Positions 16,714-24,631 of a stretch of 64,000 nt of DNA are shown here, in pieces (position 1 is the stretch's first letter; every line of letters starts with the position of its first letter). The notes under the pieces are model-generated. The model was not told the origin of the DNA, did not search any database, and saw nothing but the letters and a program-made list of their open reading frames with translations. The translations under genes and the position numbers were made by a program. This DNA comes from Rhodospirillaceae bacterium. GTDB lineage: Bacteria; Pseudomonadota; Alphaproteobacteria; Rhodospirillales; JABHCV01. Where the stretch lies: the NCBI GenBank assembly GCA_018662005.1, contig JABJHA010000032.1, forward strand, positions 1 through 64,000, written 5' to 3'.

Positions 16714-16792
16714 ATCCATTTCCGTTCAGCAATCCGCGACATTGTGTTTCTTGGTGTTGACCCGGCCTTCGTTCACCCGTAGTTTTTGTTTC

Positions 16793-16897
16793 ATGGACAC
16801 AGATAAAAAATCAAAATTCGCGAACGGCTTTATCTTCTTTGGTATGGCCATCAATGCCGTCTTTATCGTACTGATCCTGATTTATTACGTATTCTGA
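16793..16897 (+). CDS. Possible tiny membrane protein on the opposite strand (34 aa)
   Basis: The frame MDTDKKSKFANGF followed by a hydrophobic helix (FFGMAINAVFIVLILIYYVF) has a charged N terminus and a good single membrane span. It converges with the cytochrome at 16903 and lacks a clear ribosome site. The coding potential is suggestive only. A chance frame in the 455-bp gap between two cytochrome genes cannot be excluded. Confidence 0.35.
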   Translation: MDTDKKSKFANGFIFFGMAINAVFIVLILIYYVF

Positions 16898-16902
16898 TCC
16901 TG

Positions 16903-17274
16903 CTATCCCTGTTTTCCCTTGCACTGACACAGATCACGCAGCTTCTTGACCAAACCGTCAATGTCGGCGTCGCTCAGTGTCTTTCCCCAAGGCGGCATCA
17001 TTTCTGATTTAGAGGCGATAGGCCCGCCCTCGCGAATAACATTGCGAAGGTCGGCGTCAGTAAGTTTGTCCATTTCGGTAGCGTTGTTAAAAGCTCGTGG
17101 CGTGACCGGGAAATCCTCGGTCACGTTAATTCCTTTGCCGTCCCCCTCTGCGCCATGGCATTGGGCACAATAGAACTGGAAGACTTTTTCGGTGTCTTCT
17201 GCGAAGGCATTGCCCGTCCCAACCGTAGCGGTCATGACAAGAGCCAATGCGAAGATGATGCTTTTGGTTTTCAT
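16903..17274 (-). CDS. Periplasmic mono-heme cytochrome c
   Basis: The product is about 123 residues: a signal peptide (SIIFALALVMTATVGTGNAFA), one CAQCH site near residue 37, and a distal Met in the MMPPWGKTLSDADIDGLV region. It is a small class I, cytochrome c55x-like soluble carrier. I chose ATG 17274, because the longer frame starts inside the upstream gene. It sits between the two bd-like modules, next to the di-heme cytochrome at 17288. The likely role is a diffusible electron carrier. Confidence 0.83.
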   Translation of the reverse strand: MKTKSIIFALALVMTATVGTGNAFAEDTEKVFQFYCAQCHGAEGDGKGINVTEDFPVTPRAFNNATEMDKLTDADLRNVIREGGPIASKSEMMPPWGKTLSDADIDGLVKKLRDLCQCKGKQG

Positions 17275-17287
17275 CGGTCTGTTGTCC

Positions 17288-17959
17288 TTATTTCTTCGGC
17301 TTGAAACTGGCGATATGGCGAGAGACATTTTTCATGTCCTTGTCACTGAGGATGCCGACGAAATTCGGCATGTCTTTGACAGGTTTGAATACTGTCGGGT
17401 TTTTCAAATAGGCGAGTATCCAGTCCGGATTCAGGCGCACCCCGGCTTCAACCAGGGATGGGCCGCTCAGGCCGCCCTTAACCCCCTTTTTCTTGTCCGG
17501 ATACTGATGACAGCCCGAACACGGCATCTTCTTGGTGAAGATTAATTTCCCTTTGGGGTTTTTCTTAGGCTTGACTGATCCCGCCTCGATATCCGCCGAG
17601 GTAAGGCTCATCAGAAAATCCTTAACCGATGCAGCGTCCCCGCCTGCCAGCTTGGGGTGATCACCGGGGTTTTTGTCGGTTAGTGAATTATAAGCCATCA
17701 GGCGTATCGGTTGAGGATCGGCTAGCCAGCCACCGAGCCAATCAGCATTGAACTTTGATCCCGCGTACCACAATTCAGGCCCTTTCTTGGCAAGCACATC
17801 ATCGATGGTTTTTTCCTTGGCCGGACCATCGGTGTAATGGCAGTCAGTACACTTGTTGGCTTCAAATGTGGCCTTGCCAGCAGCGGCATCGGCAAAGGCA
17901 TCGCCTGCCGAAAGGCCCGCCAGGGCCAGTCCTGTCATTATTGAAATGACTGTTTTCAT
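17288..17959 (-). CDS. Periplasmic di-heme cytochrome c
   Basis: The product is about 223 residues. It has a signal peptide (ISIMTGLALAGLSAGDAFA) and two heme c sites, CTDCH near 37 and CSGCH near 147, each followed by a cytochrome c fold. The second half shows GLSGPSLVEAGVRLNPDWIL and MPNFVGILSDKDMKNV, with Met as probable ligand; NPDWILAYLKNP-type segments occur in cytochromes acting with membrane oxidoreductases. The start ATG 17959 has AGGAG upstream. It follows the module 2 EB_dh cytochrome by 13 bp, so it is co-transcribed. Confidence 0.83.
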   Translation of the reverse strand: MKTVISIMTGLALAGLSAGDAFADAAAGKATFEANKCTDCHYTDGPAKEKTIDDVLAKKGPELWYAGSKFNADWLGGWLADPQPIRLMAYNSLTDKNPGDHPKLAGGDAASVKDFLMSLTSADIEAGSVKPKKNPKGKLIFTKKMPCSGCHQYPDKKKGVKGGLSGPSLVEAGVRLNPDWILAYLKNPTVFKPVKDMPNFVGILSDKDMKNVSRHIASFKPKK

Positions 17960-17972
17960 GTTCCTATTCTCC

Positions 17973-19634
17973 TCATGTCGTCTCGGATTCTGGTTCCGCC
18001 TCAACTCTTCTCACCATCCACACCAGCAAGACGCCAGATATGATGAAACCAAGGGCGCTAAAGATGTAGACACTCATCGGAATACCGGCATCGATGAAAA
18101 CGTAGTGCCATGTTGAGAGGCTCATGATGATGCCGTGTTCGCCGTTGGATCCATCCCAGGCATTCAGGGACATGGGGATGAACTGTCCGGCTTCAAATTG
18201 AACATCGTTCTTGTCGCTTGTCTTGCGCGGGCGTTTCATGACCATGGTCCACTGTCCCTGATCCCAATTGGCTTTCGAGACAATTTGCTGCTGGTCTTCC
18301 TTTTGAATTTTCGGATTTTGACGCCAGCCCCGGGCATTGGCATCGACGGCGCCATTTCCACCCTGCTCTGCGCTGTCCGCATTCCACATCCACAAATTCA
18401 CCTGATTGGATGAATCCCCGCGGAAGAAATGGGGCTTTTTGGTTCCCGATGGCGGTTTTACAGGAAACTGCAGGGCAATTGAGTCCCGGAAAGTATTCAG
18501 GTCGCGAGCGATCATATTGTTGGCAGCAACATAAGAACTATAAGTGCCGACCTTTTGAATTTCGGCGACGTTCAACTCCTTCGCCGGATCATGTTTGATA
18601 TCCTTAAAAGGATCATCCCAAGTCAGCTTGAAGGCAATTTCAGTGTCATTGACCATGGCCTGAATCGTCGCCATTTCGATGCTGGGGTTCTGCCAGCGAG
18701 GCGGGGAAACGACCTGCCCGGCTAAGCGCATGTCCATTGGCTGGGCATTGTTCCAGGCCTGATCCGACGGATCGACTGGTAATTCACCAGTGGTTTGAAA
18801 TGCTTCTAGAACCTGATGCTTCGTCAAATCGTGTTGCATGGATTTGATGAAATTGGCCAGCGCCCAGCGATCTTCTTCCGGCAATGTCTTGACGAACGAC
18901 GGCATGGGCGTGCCGTTGATACCTGAAGTAAAGCGCATGAATATTTGTTCGACTTCGCTTCCCCCCTTGATCTTCCATGGATGGGTGACATTGCGAATAC
19001 GGATCGGGAAGCCCCAGTCATCCTTGCGGAATTCCTTGTTGCCATCGCCGCGGCCGGTTTTACCATGACAACTCCAGCACTTGGCCCGCTCAAAAATTTC
19101 CTTGCCCCTGGCAACAAGTTCAGGGCTGAAAGGCGGCATATTGGCCGGCAATGAAACAGTTTTACCGGTCTTAACAGGATCAAGATCGGGCTCATCAAAT
19201 TCCATGGCAAAAGTTTTAATATAAGATATGACCTCCCAGCGTTCTTCTTCGGACAATCCGTTCTTGATCAGATCGCCGTCAAATGCCTGCATGGCCGTGC
19301 CGGGAAGGCCGCGACTGACGGTGCGGAACAGATCATTATCGGTCGGCAATTCACCGGAAGTTGTCGTGCGGAATTTGTATGTACCGAGGGTAAAGTCGCG
19401 GGGCCGCGGATCCAGATAATCCGCTGCCGGTCCACCACCATCACCAAGCAATCCGTGACAGAAACTGCACCGCCTGATGTAGGTTTGGCGGCCTTTTTCG
19501 ACAAATTCTTCCGTTGCCTCCGGCATTGGTCCGCTGGGAACTGTGCCAGCCATCGCCTTAATGGGAGCCAGAAAGACAAGCAATGTCAGGGCTGCGCCGA
19601 AGATTCCGAAAGTCATGTTTGTTATCCTGTTCAT
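17973..19634 (-). CDS. Di-heme cytochrome c fused to ethylbenzene-dehydrogenase-gamma-type heme domain (module 2)
   Basis: The product is about 553 residues with a signal peptide. The cytochrome c sites are CSFCH at 56-60 and CWSCH near 186. A C-terminal EB_dh-type domain follows (DPSDQAWNNAQ, FKLTWDDP, VNLWMWNAD, WTMVMKRP, NAWDGSNGEHG) and then a membrane helix (MSVYIFSALGFIISGVLLVW). It has the same domain order as the protein at 11483, so the two are paralogues. I chose ATG 19634; a GTG at 19649 is possible. It is last in module 2 and would be the periplasmic redox partner of the bd-like complex. Confidence 0.83.
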   Translation of the reverse strand: MNRITNMTFGIFGAALTLLVFLAPIKAMAGTVPSGPMPEATEEFVEKGRQTYIRRCSFCHGLLGDGGGPAADYLDPRPRDFTLGTYKFRTTTSGELPTDNDLFRTVSRGLPGTAMQAFDGDLIKNGLSEEERWEVISYIKTFAMEFDEPDLDPVKTGKTVSLPANMPPFSPELVARGKEIFERAKCWSCHGKTGRGDGNKEFRKDDWGFPIRIRNVTHPWKIKGGSEVEQIFMRFTSGINGTPMPSFVKTLPEEDRWALANFIKSMQHDLTKHQVLEAFQTTGELPVDPSDQAWNNAQPMDMRLAGQVVSPPRWQNPSIEMATIQAMVNDTEIAFKLTWDDPFKDIKHDPAKELNVAEIQKVGTYSSYVAANNMIARDLNTFRDSIALQFPVKPPSGTKKPHFFRGDSSNQVNLWMWNADSAEQGGNGAVDANARGWRQNPKIQKEDQQQIVSKANWDQGQWTMVMKRPRKTSDKNDVQFEAGQFIPMSLNAWDGSNGEHGIIMSLSTWHYVFIDAGIPMSVYIFSALGFIISGVLLVWMVRRVEAEPESETT

Positions 19635-19652
19635 GTTATCGGTCCCCACGGC

Positions 19653-20615
19653 TCAATGTTTTTCAGGAATACGGGGCGTTTTTTCCGCCAAATCGTATTC
19701 CGCCATGATGATCAACCAACGCTCTTCTTCGGTTAAGCTGACTTTCCATACGGGCATCGCTGAATCCCAGGGGGTCGCTTCCAGCGGCAATCCGGGGCCG
19801 CCATTTTCCACACGCCAGAATGTATAACCTTCGACAATTGTTTCGATGGTTCCGTTGTCCGTAAAGTTAATCGGTCGCAATTTAAAACCATCGGCCATGG
19901 GGCCGTCACCGGCCACGCTGTCACCGTGACAGGGCCTGCAATTCATGGCGTACAGGGCGCGCCCTTCATATAACCGCACTTCAAGCAAAGCGGCATGTGC
20001 CGTTTCAGCATCAACGTTTCCGGATTCCAACGCCTCCCGGAACTTTTTGATTGCCGGGGTATTAATAGCGAGTAACGGATCTTCCTCACCGGTCTCATCC
20101 ATCCAGATTTCAAAATCGGGCAGGACCTGTTCGATAAACTGGATTTCACCGGTCTTGGCCTGTTCGATGAATGCCGCGACCTGATCTTCGGTCGGATTGG
20201 CCATGGGGTTTTGCAGATCTTCCATCTTCTTGGGAAAGTTGGAAGATGGATGCTGAATGCGCAGGGCAACGGGGGCTGCAATCTTGGGAACAACATTATC
20301 ATAGACGTACCAGCCAACCGCAGCGGAAACGAGAACAATACCGACAGCCCGAACCGGTTTTGTAAATTCACCCCGCAGGAAGCGTTTAATGGGGCGAAGA
20401 AAATCGTTCAAAGGCCCATCGTCAAATGTGACCAGCAAGAACATGGCGATCAACGTCAACACCATATAGATGAAGATCAGCGCACCCGGCACCGGCAGTG
20501 GGAAAGGTAATCCGGTGACTTCTCTGGCAACGGCAGGGATACCAAACTTAACGATCAGGTAAATGACGACGACTGAAAGAATGACCGTCCAGAAGCTGTT
20601 GAGTCTAGATTTCAT
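19653..20615 (-). CDS. Membrane-anchored mono-heme cytochrome c (module 2)
   Basis: The product is about 320 residues. It has three N-terminal membrane helices, then a periplasmic region with one CRPCH site near residue 225 and the MPVWKVSLTEEERWLII distal region. It resembles the module 1 protein at 13021 but carries an extra segment of about 65 residues before the heme site (ETGEEDPLLAINTPAIKKFR). The start could be ATG 20630, overlapping the upstream stop, or ATG 20615, which is spaced better from a GGGGA. I use 20615. Confidence 0.8.
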   Translation of the reverse strand: MKSRLNSFWTVILSVVVIYLIVKFGIPAVAREVTGLPFPLPVPGALIFIYMVLTLIAMFLLVTFDDGPLNDFLRPIKRFLRGEFTKPVRAVGIVLVSAAVGWYVYDNVVPKIAAPVALRIQHPSSNFPKKMEDLQNPMANPTEDQVAAFIEQAKTGEIQFIEQVLPDFEIWMDETGEEDPLLAINTPAIKKFREALESGNVDAETAHAALLEVRLYEGRALYAMNCRPCHGDSVAGDGPMADGFKLRPINFTDNGTIETIVEGYTFWRVENGGPGLPLEATPWDSAMPVWKVSLTEEERWLIIMAEYDLAEKTPRIPEKH

Positions 20616-20619
20616 CGTA

Positions 20620-21606
20620 TCATTCCCCATCCTTCTTTTTGGCTTTCTGCATAATCATGAAGGCTTGCAGGTCCTGGAAATCCTTGACTGTCATCGCTTC
20701 GTTCAAGTCCTCAGGCATAACTGATGCGTTCTCGTCAACGGCCATTGACTTGATGTCCGTCTTGGCGATTTCTTCTTCTTCACCATTTTTCTTTATGATG
20801 GTGACCAGTGAGGCATCCTCGGCGGATTTCACACCGATAATCTTCGTGCCGTCCTTGGTTTCAACAGTGTAAGTCTCGAAACCCGGTGTGATTTTTTTGG
20901 CGGGGCTCAAGATGCTCTCGGCAATAAACTTGATCCCCTTATCGCCAATAGTGGACAGGTCTGGCCCAACCATAGCTTCGCCCTCAAGGGAATGGCATTC
21001 TTCGCAATTGTCTTCCCAGACAACGGCCCCGTTGCCGGGATCGCCACCACCCGCAGCCTGAGCGGCCTGAATCTTGGAATAGAATTTCGTGGAAATTTCA
21101 GATGGCGCACTGTTGATCGCTTCCATATCCAGATCACCGCCCTGAACCATCAGGTAAGCGACAATGGCTTTGATCTCGTTCAGGTTGAGGGAAATGGGCG
21201 GTGCGTAAACGACAGCCATTTCATTCTTGTATCCGCTAACGACGTAAGCACCCGGCTCAGCCATACTCTCGATCACATAATCAATGGCGGTAAAAGCATT
21301 TCCGGTTTTCTCAGAGCGCTCCTTGGCCCGTTCGGCGGCTCGTGCGCCCATCGGCAACGGGAACTTTTCACCAAATTGCCCGTGATTTGGGCCACGTACA
21401 GCACTACCTTGCCCGCCCAGGCTATGACATGTGTAACAACGGCCCTTACCCCAATAAAGCGCCTCGCCACCTTCCGGGCTCATATCTACAGCCCCTGTTG
21501 GTTCCTTGGCGCCCCCGGAAAGATCAGTAATCGCGTATCCGATCCAGTTGTAGAGAAGAATAGTAATCACCAGAAAGCCGAATACTTTGTAGATTGGTTT
21601 GTTCAT
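20620..21606 (-). CDS. Di-heme cytochrome c (module 2)
   Basis: The 328-residue protein has an N-terminal membrane anchor (VFGFLVITILLYNWIGYAI) and heme sites CYTCH near 58 and CEECH near 201. Between the hemes is PGAYVVSGYKNEMAVVYAPP, a stretch shared in form with the module 1 protein (SAYVVAGFGKAG, ISPMPD). The C-terminal part (TYTVETKDGTKIIGVKSAED) resembles heme-binding domains of PVC-type cytochromes. The ATG overlaps the TGA of the bd-like gene. Confidence 0.82.
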   Translation of the reverse strand: MNKPIYKVFGFLVITILLYNWIGYAITDLSGGAKEPTGAVDMSPEGGEALYWGKGRCYTCHSLGGQGSAVRGPNHGQFGEKFPLPMGARAAERAKERSEKTGNAFTAIDYVIESMAEPGAYVVSGYKNEMAVVYAPPISLNLNEIKAIVAYLMVQGGDLDMEAINSAPSEISTKFYSKIQAAQAAGGGDPGNGAVVWEDNCEECHSLEGEAMVGPDLSTIGDKGIKFIAESILSPAKKITPGFETYTVETKDGTKIIGVKSAEDASLVTIIKKNGEEEEIAKTDIKSMAVDENASVMPEDLNEAMTVKDFQDLQAFMIMQKAKKKDGE

Positions 21607-23759
21607 TCTGCTTCCCCCTCGTTTTCACTGGAGGATGGCTCGCTGTTCACCTTGTTGACCAAATTGCCAAGCCAGAACATAAAGGCACAACCGACAAGGA
21701 ATAACAGCACAGCGCCGCCGACCTGCTGGGTCATCACGAAATTGGTCGGTGTACCTGCCCAGTCGGAGGTATCACGCATAATTCCGAAAATGTGCCAGTC
21801 ACCACGCAGACCGGATCGTATAAAGCCCATCAGCCCCATGTTCATGGTGATGACAATGGTCAGCAACAAAAGGGCATACTGGGAACGGGTGGTCATCTTG
21901 CCCCACTTCAGGGTTCCCACTTCTTTTGAACCTTTCCACAAGAACATGTCGATGGCGGTCACCAGGATCAAACAACTGATCAATTGCAGGAATTGCGATA
22001 CCGCGACGTTGCGCAATACAGGAGACGCTTTCTCCATAACGACAAAGCCCCAGACGCCTAGGAAAATGGCAACATTGAAAGCGGTTACCGAAAGGTAGAT
22101 GCCCTGCGCCAATTTGCCGTGATCGTTTAACGCCAGCACCACACACACGGCCGCCGTTGCACATTCAAAGATCAGCAACCAGCCCATGACGCGCATGTAA
22201 TAGGCACGGTCGGCAGGCAGGTCTAGTGCCGCCGGGTCCATCGTCATCATCGTTAGCGCATATTGACCGACCAGCAAAATGGCAGCGATACCCGCTCCGA
22301 TAATCACCAGCTTGGCGGTCTTTCCCTGTTCGCGGATTGATACGGGATCAACCTTGTTGCCACGCCTGTAGAGCAGGAAACTGAAGAAGGTCGACAGAAT
22401 AATCAGGTTGACGACGGCGTTCTTCGCAGGCATCAGGCCCAGGAATTTCAGCATCGGGTGGTACTGGCTTCCGCCCATTTCCCCAACTTCCAGCGCGGAC
22501 AGCGGAAGGTTATGGGGGGTTAACCAGATCGCAAAGGACAGGATCAACGCAAACAGGATGAACTTGATAAATTTATAATAACGCTCGGCTCCCGGAATGC
22601 GGGTCATGCCGCTCCACAGATAATAATTGGAAATCAGGAACAATGATCCGACGAGCATCGCCTGAATAATGAATGTCCACGAAAAGTCACCGCCCATCAT
22701 ATTGTTACCCATGACGGCGCTGGTCGAATAGACCTCGCGGCCAAGATAATAGCCGGCAAACGGGAGCGGAATCAGGGCCGCCACAGCAACCATGTTGGAC
22801 ACATATCCCATCCAGTCGTAATGGGCTTTGTCTTCAATGGTTTTGGAACCGATAAATTTGACGGCGGCATATGAGCCTGCGACCAAACCGCCGAAGGCCA
22901 GATTGCCAAGCATACGATGGATGGCAATGGGGGTGGCCAGAATATTTTCAAACGCCTGCCAGGTGGTGCCGGTAATTTCGAGTGCCGCGTTTACACCGAC
23001 CGGGCTCATCATGAATCCGGCCATTGAGTTGGCGAGCATCATGATCATGGTGCCTGCAACATTCAGCATGATGCCGATGGAAATGTGCGTCGTCTTCAGA
23101 TTTTTTGTCATGAAGAAACAGGCGGCGACAGGTACAAGGTAGAATACGATGATAAAGACACGCGTATCCGTGCGCATACCGCCTTCGGGATCAAAGACGC
23201 CAAAAGTGAAAGCGATGGTAAGCAGGATGGATACAGCGCCCAGCGCTTTCAAAATCAACTGCAACGGGCGGCCGAATTCCCGGCCCCCTTTCATTGCCTT
23301 CCATCCGTAGTAGTAGAGATAGAGGAAGAACGTTTCAAAGAAGAACAACAAGGCATACATGAACATGATGTCTTTGAAGACACCCGCCATGAAACCCCAG
23401 AAAGTTGGATAAAGGGTGACCATCGCAAAGGCCATTAATCCCCCAAGGGCCGCAGTCGTAGCGTAAGCAACGCTTAAAAGAGACGTAAATTCATAAGCAA
23501 GTTTGTCATATTTATCGTCTTTTGAACGCCAACCGACGATTTCGATAACCAGGGCGAACATGGGCACGCCGAGCACAAAAGCACCGAAGTAAAGATGCAT
23601 TTGCGCCAGGAACCAGACAAGACGCCTTGAATCTAGCCCCAAGAATTGCCTGTAAACATTTCCTTCCTGGGCAAAAGCCTGAGAGGCAAAAAGAACAAGG
23701 GCCAAAAGGGCTAAAACAGCAACACCCGGCTTTGTAAGGCGATTAAACACCTGTTTCAT
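21603..23759 (-). CDS. Cytochrome bd subunit I (CydA)-like membrane protein (module 2)
   Basis: The product is about 718 residues, larger than its paralogue at 14618 by roughly 110. It has a signal sequence, then the CydA-like core with QMHLYFGAFVLGVPMFALVI and FFFETFFLYLYYYGW. Later motifs are ANSMAGFMMSP, HRMLGNLAFGG, DKAHYDWMGY and IWLTPHNLP, all shared with module 1. The extra length is a C-terminal set of helices. No CydB is encoded. It starts module 2, whose genes overlap or nearly touch. I chose ATG 23759, which places a signal peptide at the N terminus. The acceptor is unknown; oxygen is possible. Confidence 0.78.
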   Translation of the reverse strand: MKQVFNRLTKPGVAVLALLALVLFASQAFAQEGNVYRQFLGLDSRRLVWFLAQMHLYFGAFVLGVPMFALVIEIVGWRSKDDKYDKLAYEFTSLLSVAYATTAALGGLMAFAMVTLYPTFWGFMAGVFKDIMFMYALLFFFETFFLYLYYYGWKAMKGGREFGRPLQLILKALGAVSILLTIAFTFGVFDPEGGMRTDTRVFIIVFYLVPVAACFFMTKNLKTTHISIGIMLNVAGTMIMMLANSMAGFMMSPVGVNAALEITGTTWQAFENILATPIAIHRMLGNLAFGGLVAGSYAAVKFIGSKTIEDKAHYDWMGYVSNMVAVAALIPLPFAGYYLGREVYSTSAVMGNNMMGGDFSWTFIIQAMLVGSLFLISNYYLWSGMTRIPGAERYYKFIKFILFALILSFAIWLTPHNLPLSALEVGEMGGSQYHPMLKFLGLMPAKNAVVNLIILSTFFSFLLYRRGNKVDPVSIREQGKTAKLVIIGAGIAAILLVGQYALTMMTMDPAALDLPADRAYYMRVMGWLLIFECATAAVCVVLALNDHGKLAQGIYLSVTAFNVAIFLGVWGFVVMEKASPVLRNVAVSQFLQLISCLILVTAIDMFLWKGSKEVGTLKWGKMTTRSQYALLLLTIVITMNMGLMGFIRSGLRGDWHIFGIMRDTSDWAGTPTNFVMTQQVGGAVLLFLVGCAFMFWLGNLVNKVNSEPSSSENEGEAE

Positions 23760-23812
23760 ATCCTGTTTTTCCCTTGCTCTATTCGCTTCGCACAATTCTT
23801 GCCATGACGTTT

Positions 23813-24595
23813 TCAGCCGTCATCTTTGAAGGTAAAGCTTTGTTCAAGCGAACCACCCGCCTCAACCGTGATTTTGGCTTTTTGCACGCCATATCGCGGA
23901 TGCCATGCCTTCAGGGTGTATTTGCCGGCAGGAATGCCGTCCAGAGAGTACGAACCATCTTCGCCGACAACGACTGCGTAGGGATGGGAAGGTGCCATCA
24001 TGAAGCCGAACATGAAGTTATGGGCTTCGCAGTTAATGCCGATGTAGGGTCCACGCCTGGTTTTCAGATCCTGCACCAGGTCACCCGGATCAGGCTGGCC
24101 GAAGTTGAAGATGCCCTTCTTGACGACGCGGCCTTTTTCGACGCCGATCATCTCGCGGGTATTGATGTTGTGCAGCACGCCAGGGTCGCTGTTACGAATG
24201 GTAATCGGGCCGGGTTTGATGACCTGGGCCCAGGGATGGAATCGGCATCCCTTCTGATTAATCAGATAAACCCCATCGGTCGGGGTTCCCCAATCCTTGC
24301 CTTCCTTGATTTTGTCCAGGAACACGAATGAGCCGCGCAATGCCCCGTCCTTGACATCAACCCAGATGACTTCGCGATCTCCATCACCACAAACTGTCTG
24401 ATCCTTGGTGATAAGGATTTGTTCGGTAGCATCAGCCGGCAAAGCGCCTTCAAACATCACCTTGCCGGTAACCGTTGCACCACCAGTGACGGCGATGACC
24501 TTGTATTTATTCTTGGCGGCTTCTGCGGCCAGTGGGGCCAACATCATCAAGGCGATGGCAGCGGCGAAGCCCTTGCGTATTACGTTTGTTTTCAT
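23813..24595 (-). CDS. Periplasmic cupredoxin-like protein with carboxypeptidase-regulatory-like domain
   Basis: The product is about 260 residues with a signal peptide (FAAAIALMMLAPLAAEA). The middle has a cupredoxin-like ligand set: His in DPGVLHNINTREM and the cluster C-E-A-H-N-F-M in INCEAHNFMFGF. The C-terminal part (GEDGSYSLDGIPAGKYTLKA) is a carboxypeptidase-regulatory-like or prealbumin-like fold. Such proteins are often labelled methylamine-utilisation-like. It lies between the HEAT-repeat gene and bd-like module 2. A copper-containing electron carrier is inferred. It has a paralogue at 36736. Confidence 0.72.
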   Translation of the reverse strand: MKTNVIRKGFAAAIALMMLAPLAAEAAKNKYKVIAVTGGATVTGKVMFEGALPADATEQILITKDQTVCGDGDREVIWVDVKDGALRGSFVFLDKIKEGKDWGTPTDGVYLINQKGCRFHPWAQVIKPGPITIRNSDPGVLHNINTREMIGVEKGRVVKKGIFNFGQPDPGDLVQDLKTRRGPYIGINCEAHNFMFGFMMAPSHPYAVVVGEDGSYSLDGIPAGKYTLKAWHPRYGVQKAKITVEAGGSLEQSFTFKDDG

Positions 24596-24631
24596 GGGAG
24601 ATAAATCCTTTCTTCCTTCAATCCTTGTCAT

